Shown one piece after another: positions 49,395-61,500 of a DNA stretch of 64,000 nt. Position numbers and translations under genes: made by a program. The stretch is taken from positions 62,001-126,000 of the forward strand of contig VIRR01000504.1 of the NCBI GenBank assembly GCA_008638375.1. Direction: 5' to 3'. The notes beneath the pieces are model-generated. The model saw nothing but the letters and a program-made list of their open reading frames with translations, made no database searches and had not been told where the DNA came from. Within the stretch, counting starts at the first letter, position 1; every line of letters starts with the position of its first letter. Origin of the DNA: Nyssa sinensis. Lineage: Eukaryota; Streptophyta; Magnoliopsida; Cornales; Nyssaceae.

Positions 49395-49845
49395 AGCCCA
49401 TTTGACTATAATATAATAAGGTTGAGCATAGGAACAAATACTGTCAACAAAAGGAATCAACTCCAAATGAGAAACTAATTTATAAGTCATGTTCATAGGT
49501 GCCATTATTTCCACACCAGCACGACAAGTGTGCTAGTCCCTAACAATAGTAAAATGAATGGAAACAAACCAAACTAAAGAAATATCCTAATTTTGTATCT
49601 CATGAAGGGTAGCTACTCATATTTTAATTTGAGATGTAGCTTGAGAGGAGAGTTAAAAATTGACGAGACCATTGCTTTGGACCAAACAATGACAGAGATG
49701 AAGATTAAATTGTTCCTCTAGAAAATGTTATTATTTCTAGCTACTCAAATGCACCAAAATGTAACTAAAACTTAAATAAAGGATTGAAGAAAAATAGATT
49801 GAGTTTGTATGGGCCCAGGAAGCCAAGAGGCCAACCATCAAAAGA
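49395..49845. other. Unassigned sequence
   Basis: No frame, terminal repeat or family match could be supported. Confidence 0.35.
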
Positions 49846-51425
49846 CATCGACTATGTTCAACATTCCAGACTCAATGGTAGAGTCTATTTTGGCAAATGA
49901 GGTGTCAAGAAATTAGACATATAAAATATAAAATTACGATTATGACCCTAGTTATGGCCGGTGCCAAATAAATATAAAAGGAGGGTCTATCTTTACTATT
50001 TTGGGCATTCTAGACTCAACGGTGAGGTTCATTTCGTCAAAATAAATCCTAAAAAATAAGGTACAACAAATGGAATAATACCAAATGTTTCCCAAACGAT
50101 GATCAAGCTACTGAATGAGTTCCAAAAAATGCAAGAGACCTAATTTAAGGTTTTCAGGGCTACTGGGCCCAAAAATAGTCCCTTAAGACAAATTAAGTTT
50201 CAAAAAATATAATACGCGTAAGGAAAAAATTACAATAATGCTCCTAATGAAAGAATAAGATATCAAATGAACTTAGAGGTTGTGAGAGGATATGTCTTAG
50301 AGTTTTTGAGACTTCTAAGTCCAAAAACAAAGTTCAATGAGGCTAAAAATAATAAGTAGCCAATAGTAATGTTTGAGTTGTGTTCTAATATGAAGTTATG
50401 TATATTTGACTTATGGGTCTAGGAACTACAAACAAAGGCAAAGGAATTAAGGAAACAGACTAAGGGCTTAAGGAGAGTAATCTTATACTCTAAATCAGTG
50501 AATTTCCATTCTTATTCAAAATGCCTATTCTATATTTTATGAGTAATCTTGCAACTTGAATCAGTGGATTTTATATCCTATTTAAAAATATCTATTTTGT
50601 GTTTTGTGAGTAATCATGTATGTCGAATTAGTGGATTTTTATATCTTGCTTCAAATGTTTAATTCTATGGTTTGTGAACAATTCTTGAAACATGATCTTC
50701 TTATTATATCTTGAAATGCTATTCATAAACACTGTTTTGTAAATATCTCCATCTTTGAATCTTGTCAAATTTTTTTAGTGAAATGCTTCGATATTTGATT
50801 ATATGTGTGTGATTCATTTTTGTGTCATGACATGAGGCCTATCTATGTGGCACATCGACTCTATGAGGCCTACTGTGTGGCAACCTGACTCTTTCATGAG
50901 ACCCGCCACATGGTACTTTGACTCGAACTGTGAGACCTACCACTAGATACTCTGACTTTATGTGCGACTCTATGTGTTTTCAACTATATGAGGCCTACTA
51001 TGTGGCATCGTGACTCTTTCATGAGACCCACCACATGGTACTTTGACTCGAATTATGAGACCTTCCACTAGGTACTCCGACTCTATAGTAATCCTTTGAC
51101 TTGCTTGATGATACATCGGATCTCAGGATTATCCTCGTGTGTGTGTTTGTCATTCGATATTTGTGATATTCGTTTTGTGTTTGATCATCTGGAATACATT
51201 TTAAGAAATGCTTGTGTTACATTCGCTTTGAACCCTCAGGTTGCTTTACTAGAAATCATCTACTTTGAAAAATGTGTTATCTATTTTTGGTGAAAACTTA
51301 GTGCCCATAGTATTTTGTGAAAAGCTCATTTTGCAAACCTGTGATAGGATGCATGAATTACTCATAGGCTTTTCATGAAACTCACATGGATTTATCCATG
51401 CATATTTTAGGTGACTAAACTAGTA
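49846..51425 (+). mobile_element. Gypsy-type LTR piece, plus orientation
   Basis: It matches the complement of the block at the left edge in two places: CAACGGTGAGGTTCAT near 50,010, and the CTCATAGGCTTTTCATGAAA stretch near 51,350. It contains a 125-bp tandem duplication at 50865-51088. No TGTAACACCCC start was found, so it is truncated. Its right limit is set by the RTE element. Confidence 0.5.
50865..51088. repeat. 125-bp tandem duplication
   Basis: The units start GAGGCCTACTGTGTGGCA (50865) and GAGGCCTACTATGTGGCA (50990). Both continue through TGACTCTTTCATGAGACCC and CATGGTACTTTGACTCGAA. The second is cut short. Confidence 0.9.
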
Positions 51426-51429
51426 AAGG

Positions 51430-52111
51430 AGCTGTAAGGCTAACAATGGTGGACTTGTGTATGATGAACAAGGATGAACTTGATGTAATATAGCATGCTT
51501 ACAAGAAACTAAATGGGTAGGAGAGAAATCTAGGAAAATTGAAAACACCATATATAAACTTTATTATACTGGAGAAGATCGGCATAGAAATGGGATAGGG
51601 ATAGTAATAGATAAGGATCTCAAGGAAAAGGTTGTAACTATGATTAGCAAAGGAGATTGGATAATACTCATAAATATTTTCTTGGGAGATAATATAATTA
51701 GCGCATATGCACCTTAATAAGATTAGACGCACAAATTAAGGCACAATTTTGGGAAGATATGGATGAATTAATTCAAAACATACCTATAGGTGAAAAGATA
51801 TTTGTGGGGGTGATTTTAATGGTCATATAGGAAAAGATTGCAGAGGATATGAGATGGTCCTTCGGGGTTACGAGTTTGGAGACAGGAATGATGCTGGGGT
51901 GGCAATACTAGATTTCGTAGTTGCATATGATTTTATGATTAAAAAGATATATTTCAAAAAGAGAGATGAACATTTAATTACCTTTAAAAGTGGATCAAAT
52001 AGAAGTCAAATAGACTTTTTCCTCACTAGAAGAATAGATCGACTATTATGCAAAGATTGTAAAACTATTCCGGGAGAAAGCCTAACCTCACAACATAGGC
52101 TAATGGTTTTA

Positions 52112-52147
<36 letters not shown>

Positions 52148-53990
52148 GATATGTACAAAAGACTAAAGATATATAAAAAAAAAAAAAAAAACCAAGAACT
52201 GGATGATAAAATTTAAAATAAGAGAAAGTAGAGCAATTTAAAAAGTAAGATGCTAAAAGAAACACAATGGAATATAAATGATGAAACGAATGTAATGTGG
52301 AATGAAATGACAACATGCATTAAACGAATAGAAAAAAAGGTTGTTAGGGAAGAAAAAAGAATAGGACCATTAGGTAAAGAAACTTGGTGGTGGAGTGAGA
52401 AAGTCCAAAAAGTAGTAAAGGTTAAAAATGAATGTTTTAAAACTTGGCAAAAAATTAGAAACAAAACAAGTTAGGAAGCATATAAAAATGCAAATAAGGA
52501 AGTAAAGAAAGTTGTAAGAGAGGCAAAAGATAAGGCATATAATGATTTTTATAACAAATTGGGTACAAAGGATGGAGAGAATAACATGTACAAATTTGCT
52601 AAGACAAGAGATATGAAAACCAAAGATTTCAATAATATTAAATGCATAAAGAGTGAAGATTCAAGAGTCTTGATGAATGATGATGAAATTAAAAGTAGAT
52701 GGAAAGGTTATTTTGAAAAGTTATTGAATGAAAATCATATAGAAAACTTAAGTGTAGAAAACTCTTTAAGTAAAATGGAGGATATATTCTTTTGTAGGAT
52801 TAGAGCATCTGAAGTAAAAAATGTTTCAAGAAAGATGAAAACTGGTAGGGCGTTAAGACCAGATGGTATTCCCATTGAAGTTTGGAAGTGTCTAGGGGAG
52901 GTAGGAGTGTCTTGGTTAACAAATCTATTTAATAAGATCATAATAACTAAGAAAATGGCTGATGAGTGGAAAAAAAGTATTTTAGTACCTATATACAAAA
53001 ATAAAGGGGATATCCAAAACTATACAAATTATCGTGGAATTAAATTAATGAGTCATACTATGAAACTTTGGGAGAGAGTGATCAAACGCCAATTAAGACT
53101 TCAAACAACAATATCGGAAAATCAATTTGGGTTTATGCCAGGGAGATCAACAATGGAGACTATTTACTTATTAAGAAGACTTATGGAGAGTATTCATTGA
53201 TTTGGAGAAAGCATATGATAGGGTCCCTCGAGATCTAATATGGTAGGTTTTAGAAACGAAAGGAGTTATAAAACAATATATTGAAACAATAAAAGATATG
53301 TATGATAGGACGGTCACTATAGTAAGGACAACTATAGAAGAAACAAGTAAGTTACCGATCACAGTAGGACTACATCAAGGGTCAGCATGGGTTATTTTCG
53401 TTATATAAGCTCACTTATTCATTAAGAGGAAGAAATTTGATATGATGTTACTCATAGAATTAAAGTAGCATGGGTTAAGTGGATGAGTGTTTTGGAGTAT
53501 TGTGCGATCATCCTAGACATTTAAAATTGAAAGATAGATTTTATAAAACAACTATTAGACTAACTATGTTGTATGGAACAAAATGTTGGGCAGTTAAGAA
53601 ACAATATGTTAATAAGATTAGTAGCCGAAATGAGGATGTTAAAGTGGATGTGCAGCAAGACAAGAAAAGATAAAATTAGGAATGAACATATTCGGAAGAT
53701 GGTAGGAATAGCACCAATAATAGATAAAATGAGAGAAAATTGGCTAAGGTGGTATGGTCATGTACAACGGAAACCAATAAATGTACCAGTAAAAAAGAGC
53801 GACATGGTTACTATTGAGGACCATGCTAGGGGGCGAGGGCAACCAAAAATAAGTTTGGTAGAGGTAGTTAAAAAAGATATGATAATGTGTGATCTAACGG
53901 AGAGAATAGCTTTAAATAAAGAAGAATGACGAGGTAAGATTCATGTAGCCAACCCCAAATAATTAGGATAAGGCTTTACTGAATTAATGA
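51430..53990 (+). pseudogene. RTE-type LINE, internally deleted
   Basis: It has an apurinic endonuclease region with IACLQETKW near 51,490, GDFNGHIGKD at about 51,800 (needs a one-base shift) and SNRSQIDFFLTRR. The end of that domain, SQHRLMVLD, runs into an (AT)n tract at 52115-52142. The RT region has RPDGIPIEVWK, SILVPIYKNKGDIQN, YRGIKLMSHTMKLWERV, ENQFGFMPGRST, FIDLEKAYDRVPRDLIW and LHQGSA. Then the YADD block is missing. Homology resumes at VTHRIKVAWVKWMS, LYGTKCWAVKKQ, WMCSKTRKDKIRNEHIRKM and WYGHVQRKP. The 3' end is GTAGCCAACCCCAAATAATT. Several stops are present. Confidence 0.88.
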
Positions 53991-55079
53991 TATATCTTTT
54001 GACTTGTAATGCTATGGATCTTTTGTGGACAAGTAATATGTATCTTTTGATGGACGTAGTTGATGAATGTTAATAGAAATGTGGATGGGTTATATTAGTG
54101 ATGGTGATGTGATCACAATGATTTTACTTGAGAACATTTTTAAAGATGATTGATGATATGTTATCGGGTGAGTTTCAAAGGTGTCGCTTCTGCAATTTTT
54201 TTTAAAAAAAATCCTTATTGGAAATTACAACTCATTCGATTTTGGACAGTCTGTTAAGATGACAATGTCGATCATTGCCTGAAAATCTGCAAAGTGGTAA
54301 TTACAACTCATTCGATTTTGGACGATCTGTCAAGATAACAATGTCGATCATTGCCTGAAAATCTGCAAAGAACGGCTTCGGATCGTGACAGTTAGCACGA
54401 TGTTCTTGAACACCCACACCCCCGCGTTCTAAAGAAGAGGAGGGCTCTCTTTTATACCAAATTGCTGGCACCTATCACGATGCCGTGTCTTTTGAATGTG
54501 CTGGTTGTACTCTGTCAAGACTCAAGACTGCAAATGCCACGTATCCCACATTGTGTGATGATGTAATTGACATTCTGTACGTATAGTCAATTCCAGAGCC
54601 TCTGGTCGTCCAAAATCCCGAAATTTGCAAGCATCTTCCCTGTTAGACTTCCTGATCTTATCCGTGATTAGTTGGACGTTCACATTAATCATGCCTCGTA
54701 GGCCACCCACGTTAGTCAGAAAAGACATCTATCCAAGTCTTTTAACACTTAATAGAATGCCTAGCATTCAGGGTGCTTGACTACTGCTTTACATCGGGGA
54801 TCCACACCTTTGCTTCATCCCTTCCTGCATTGTGTTGCCCACTAATCGCAACAAGCTAATCTTAAACACTTGAACAAATCATTATGTTTAGAGCCCAAAA
54901 ACATCATGATGTCACGTGGCAGATGATCAGCGTCAGAGTACAAAATAGGATGTCAACAATTAAAACTGCAGTATCACCATACTAATCACCTTGTTACAAT
55001 CACGGCATTTGACCCCTTTTCAAAAAGCAATTTCCATGTAGAGATTCTTTTTTATGGATTCGGATACAAGAAATAATTG
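53991..55079. other. Intergenic sequence between convergent genes
   Basis: Apart from a 76-bp tandem duplication at 54224-54370, nothing was recognised. Confidence 0.45.
54224..54370. repeat. 76-bp tandem duplication
   Basis: ATTACAACTCATTCGATTTT begins both units (54224 and 54300). Each continues to GCCTGAAAATCTGCAAAG with only a few differences. Confidence 0.93.
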
Positions 55080-55085
55080 TTTATT
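55080..55085 (-). promoter_or_regulatory. Candidate polyadenylation signal for AKR2
   Basis: AATAAA on the minus strand, about 400 bp past the stop. Literal match only. Confidence 0.3.
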
Positions 55086-55486
55086 TCAGAGCCCTACAGA
55101 GCGAATTTGAAAATACCTATGATGCACAATTACAATGAAACCTGATACAAAGCTTGAAAATACCTATAAAAACAGTTAATTGGCCATTCTCAGCCATCTA
55201 TATACTGAACCATCAGGTAATTATCAAAGTTGGCTATTGAGCGACGGGCATATAATATATCCATCTCACATAAAAAAAACTCCCACGGAAGAGATTGTTA
55301 ATGTAATTTGAGTATAAAGATCCGGAGATGTAAAAATCAGACCGCAGGAGACATAACATAGACAAAGCAACAAGTTGGGATGACAACATCCTTGTGCTGC
55401 ACATAGAAACAAATAGGTCTAACACAATGATACCCTGTAACATGGCGAAAAAGCCCAAGTATACATTTGCCCACATGCCTTCCAAG

Positions 55487-55586
55487 TTATAGAAATGCAT
55501 CCTTCTCTAGCAGCTTCAGTACCTCGTGCTGGTTATTCAGCTTGGCAACATCAATGGGCGTCTTGCCATCCAAATTCTGAAGAGTG
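55487..55586 (-). CDS. AKR2: AKR2 last exon
   Basis: Acceptor TGCTGCAG|C completes Val, then [32 protein letters not shown] and TAA. The C-terminal LLEKDAFL is diagnostic of plant AKR2 proteins. Confidence 0.95.
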
Positions 55587-58500
55587 CTGCAGCAAGAAAC
55601 AGAATTATCAGGAGGAATGAATAGGAAGAAATAAAGCATATGAAAAACAGACAAATCTTAACCACATTGGCTTACACAGCAGCACCATTCTCCAGCAGAA
55701 GTGCAACACACTCTTTCCTGCCATAACCAGCTGCATAGTGAAGAGCAGTGTTCTTATTCTTATCCAAAGCATCTACTATCGCTCCAGCCTCAAGAAGGAC
55801 CTGAGCACACTTCACCTGGAATGAAATCAAGCACATTTCTCGGCTGCTTAAAAAGAAGCTAGGAGACTTGAAATTGCAGGACGAAAAACTTAAAATCTCA
55901 GAAGCACTACCACCAGCACCAATAATAATAATAATTAGGCCAATATATTGTAGCTTTGCCTAGCCTTTTTTTTTTTTTTTTTTAAATTTCAAAATATGTA
56001 ATTTGAGAATGAGGCAAGTAAAGAAAATGGGAGCCTCGTCACAATTGATAACAAAAAGTTGGGATGGCTACCTTTCAAGAAATCTATACTGATCCTATGC
56101 TGTCAATTGTGATGGCTCTCATTTTTTAAGCACCCATTCGTGATGGATTTGCACCTTCTCCTGCTATGTAAAGCACAATAAGAACTAACGAGATTTTGCC
56201 TCAATTTCATAGTTTTATCAGGACTCTTTTTGAAGTTTACTTGTGGGAAAAAAGATCAATTTTAAAGTGGACCAGATTAATGTTCCAATTTATTGGTCCC
56301 ATATATTATCAGGCTGTTCTCAGTTAATCAAATTCCAATTCCCTGAAAAGTTTGATGTACCTAAAGGTTAAAATCACCTGCTCAAACTTATTTTTCCATG
56401 AGAATATTATACTAAAAGGCCAGCCATGATTTTACTGTTGTAAAGGTTACATTGAAGGATTATTGAATATTTTTTATTATTTCTAATGATATTGTAAATC
56501 ATTAACAAAAGGGAAAATCATGTATATCAAATTGATTTTTTATTTTACTCAATCTTCTGAAGCGTTTTTTAATAAAAAAAGTTCAAACATATTTTGAAAT
56601 TTCACATTTCTTTCACGTAGCACTTAAATTGATAAAAAATCATGCTATATAAATAATACAAATAAACATTCTAAATGTATTTAGTATAATATTTGTTAAT
56701 ATATAATACATTTAGTTTATAAAAAAATTAATACTTTTATAATATTTGTCTTGTAATCTTTATAGACACATTAAATTTATTACTAGTGTAATATAGATGA
56801 ATTCAATGCAAAAGTGTTATTTGATTTTCAAGTTATTATGCCTTTAATTTTTTATAATAGTATTTATAATACAAAATTAATAATAAAAACCATATAACTT
56901 AACAATTTTTATTTTTTCAATGCATTATTATTTATTTCTTGTTATAATCTTAAACTCAAAATAGATAACTTCAATTGCTAATATATTAAACATATTCTAC
57001 ATCTTTGAAAGCATATAGATGGGTATAATCCCTTTATTTTATGTTATCTTATCATTAGTTAAGTAAGTAATACTTCACATTTTTTCATCATAAGCTTTTA
57101 CATTAGAAATGATATTTGTTCAATTATATTCTAAAATTTACACGATAAACTCTTTAATAGTTAATATTTTGTAATATTTTAAGAAACCAATTTCATTTGG
57201 TGGTGAATATAATAATCCTATTACTTAACAATTAATTTTTTTAAATCTATACAAAGTATTAATTAAAATAATAGAGAAAAATAATGTATAATGCCAAAAT
57301 AATCGTGTCAATTTCAGGTCAGCAGGTTAAATCGCGTATTTTTCGGGTCAGCAGGTTAAACGTGTCTGTTTCAAGTCTCAGGTCAATTTTGGATCATGAG
57401 ACACAAGTTTAATAAGCGGGTTAATTTTAGGGTAGAGGGTTAACTCTAACACAACACGATTTTTAATCGTGTTAATCGGGTCTGACCCGATTATAACCCG
57501 AACACATTTAAGTCCAAACCGAAACTTGTTAATTTCGTGTTGTTTTCGAGTCGTATTCGCGGCTCGTGTCAAATATTGCCACCCCTAATTGGAATTTAAC
57601 TATGATCTTTAGCCTCCATAAAAGGGAGCAGGAGTAGGCATTTGAATGTAAACCAAGGTAGAGAAGGACCCCCATTTTGGGAAGCTCATTTTTGTGAGAT
57701 AGTTCGAAGCAACATTACAGGTTTATTGGTGGTGGTCTTAGTTTGGGCATTAGTCATAATACCCATTTGAGAGAATCCTCATTTTTGGGTTTTATTCTCT
57801 AGAGGTTTTGGTATGCATACCTTTAGGTGGACCATTTGGTGGAAATAAAAAAAGAAAAAAAAAAAAATCCAACATGATGTCATTTCTTCTTTGTTAAGTG
57901 AACCTTGTTGATTCTCTGCCCATGGACGACCTTATTGTGGACATACATGGGTTTTGAAGCAAAAAGAGGACTCAATTGTTGAACTTCCATTACATCTGCA
58001 ATGCCTTTTCCAGGCAATGAAAAATCTGTGGTGGATTTCTGACAGCAGTTGAGTTCAATCTTGGTTAGGGATGATGTTTTATTAAGTTTCAATAACCCTG
58101 GGGATGGTTCCAATGCCAAAGGAAGATGCGATCAGATATGTAAATCAGAGCCTGCTAAGGTAGGGATCGGCGGTTGTAGAACATGGTGGAGTTGAACCAA
58201 GGAAGATGGTGTGCATTGAAGATGAGCTAGATGTGTTTAGAAATCAGGTGTGTGGGGCCCAATGCTACAGGACCGCAAACCACAAGATGGAGTTCAGATT
58301 TGGAATAGACCATGTCGTACAGGAAGATATCAGCCTTATCTGATCCGCAAGGGGACACATTTTTAAAGTTCAAATCGACCCAAAGGCAGGCATGTGGACT
58401 GGTTAGTGGTGCATCTTTTGTTGCTTTGAGTATGTTGGGTCAATTTGAGGGTATTTTGCTGTAGAGGGGTGTTGGGGCATCCATGCAAGTTAAATTGCCC

Positions 58501-61500
58501 AACTTATATTTTGGACTTAACAAGATCATGAAGCAGAGAGAGGAAGGGATCATGGCAAAGAGTTGGGCAGGGCACATCACTCTTAGGCTTGGGTTAGCAA
58601 AGTCAATATATAGGCTTAGAAAGAGGTTGGCTTGAGACTCGGACTGATCAGATAGTCAACTGGTTGGATTGGGGGAATGAGGCTAAAATGTTACATGGAA
58701 CAAGAACGGAAACACCATACACTATATACTCAAAATATGGTACAACAGGGAGTATATCTATTTGATGATATAGGTGAAATAGAATGTGGTAGGTCTAATT
58801 ATAATAGTGTTTTATTCTTTGCATTGAAAGATGAGTAATAAGAATTATAGTTATGAAAATTTATTATATTGAAATGAAACATTTAAAAACATTGAACTAA
58901 GCATATACCTATATATGTTGATATCTTGATTTGTTTTGGTTATTTCCTATTATATTTCTCTTAAACGGAAAACTAAGGAATACACTAAAAAGAAATTTAT
59001 TAGATCAGTGTGGTGTTATAGAATGCAGGTCTTTCCTGTTTTGAAAGAGTGTATCAAAACAAAAATCACTAGCATATTACTGTTGACTTTTGAATGTGGG
59101 GGTAAAACTTGCATATAAGTTGTGACACCAAAATTGATATGGGCAGTGGAAAAGATGGGCTTTCTGGGGCTGTTTGCTGTTGAGTTTTACGGCCAAAGGT
59201 TGAGAGTATTCAGTCTTAGGGTTTGTAAAAGGTAAATCAAAGAGGAAAAAGTTTGAGGTAAAAATTTGGTGGTGGGTCAGGGTGCTGTGAATAGTAACCG
59301 TGAACAGTAACTTGAATTTGGGGTCTTTTGGTTGTCAAGATTGAGTATTTGGTTTAAGGATGAATTTGTCTTGTTGAAGTAGGATTTTTTCTTTTGAAAA
59401 AAAAAACACACACACAACCACTTCATCCCATTTGAGACTCGAATTCTCAACCTCCTATTTAGGAAGTGGAGGATATACTATTCAAGCTAACACTAGGTAG
59501 TTGAAGTAGGATTTTTCTTTTTCTTTTTCTTTTTTTTAAAAAAAAAAAAAGACGACCACTTCATCCCATTTGAGACTCGAATTCTCAACCTCCTATTTAG
59601 GAAGTGGAGGATATACTACTCAAGCTAACAATAGGTAGTTGAAGTAAGATTTTAAAATAGTAATTTTTAGGGTAAATTACACTGACCGCCCCTGAAGTTT
59701 TTCGATATTACACATAGATCCCTGAGGTTCTAGAAATTACACTGACCTCCCCTATTAGAGTTTGTCTCATAACACCGTAAGGAAATGGAATAAAATTACT
59801 TCATTGCCCTTTAGTTTTCTTTAAAATAAAACCCTAAAGGAAATCAAGTTTATTTTCAATTGATTCATGATCGGAAGATCGCAGATGGTCACATGAGGGT
59901 TTGCAAATGGTTATGGAGAACGACGGCACCACCGGAGTTCTCATTGAAAGATTTCAAGATAGAATGATTGTAACCATCGATTCCCACCATCTACATTGAT
60001 CTGTAACGAGATCAAAGAACAAGATTTTGAAATTGGCCACTAAGAAAACCCATCTACTTCAATGGCGCATGAACAAGATTTCTGATGATATGTTATTGAA
60101 TATGTACATATATATATAGTGATGTTACTGATATTATTGTATTGTATGTACTGATGTTATTGTAAATGCGTGTGTGTATATATACCGATGTTATTGTGTG
60201 TATATATATGATAGAATATACATTTATATATGCACACCAATCCCTTCTCTTTTTCTCTCTGTCTACCTATGTACATATACATCTTGTTTTGGTTTTCTTT
60301 TGTTGATTTGAAATTCTGAGGTTGTTGGGATATTTTTGGTTGATTGGCTGGGAAGCAGAAATTTGATGCTAATATTTTAGAAGGAATAAAAATCATGTTG
60401 ATAATGGTACTCTGGTTTGAAAAGGAGAATGTTATGATTTGGTTGATTCAAGTTCTTCCTAATTTTTTTCCCTTCATGTTTAGTTTCAGTTTCCATTCTG
60501 GTATTTAAGAACTTCTAAATTCCTAATTTCTCAAATAGGAGCTTTCATGAAAGGAATCAACAGTTTAATTTATATACAGGTTGGTTTATATATATATATA
60601 TATATATTGATGTTATTTCATACATATATATAGAGGTTGATTTATTTGAATAGAATCAGAAAGGGATATATTTGAGTGAGATACGTTAGAACTGGAAGAG
60701 AGAAAAAATTTTCTTTTTTCTTTTTTAAAACTTGAATTAATAAGGTTAGAATTAGAATTTATAAAAACATTTGAGGTGAGGTCAGCGAAAATCGCTTGGT
60801 CAACTAATAGTTGACTAACGGAGGGGAGGTTATTGTTACTGACATTAAAACTGAAAGGATATTGGTGTAATTTCTCAAACTACATGGGAACCATATGTAA
60901 TATTGATTAACCCCATGAGAGGTCAGTGTATTTTACCCTACTTTTTAAGGTCTGATTGCTAGTATAAAGGTGCAGAAAAAAACAAAGAAACTTCACATAA
61001 AAAGGGCATAATACTTGCCAGAAAATTTCTCTAAAGTTGATCTCTCTCCATCAAATAAAAAGCATTACATGACTGTATATAGACTTCTAGATATCCTAAC
61101 TCTAACAGGACCTCGGCTCGATCAAAAAATCAGAAACTTCAAAACATTTTTTTTATGAGTGAAATATCTATATCATTCAATGGGGCCAGAAAACAGGGCG
61201 TGCCCGTGAACATAAGAAAAGAATACATTTGCTCAACCACACATCGTACGCATTTTGCTTAAGAACTCAACAAAAGAATCTACTGTCCTATAAAAGTTTT
61301 GCACAAACCAAAAGCAAAAGTATTTAGAAAAATCCCCTTCAATTCATTCATATGCCTATGCATTCCTTTGAATATTCTCCTATTCTGCTCTTGCCACATG
61401 CAGCACATGAAATATAGAGAGGCTGTCCTTCAAACTTGCCACCCCTGACCACATCTCCACACGCTACTACAATACTCAAACAAATCCACGATTGTTTCTG

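Noticed and set aside
50865..51088. Repeat array that might suggest CRISPR or satellite DNA
   Set aside because: Only two units with no spacers of equal length, inside a retroelement LTR.
57880..58119. 79-codon minus-strand frame in the AKR2 intron
   Set aside because: No recognisable domain; the surrounding frames are closed. A decayed element is more likely than a nested gene.
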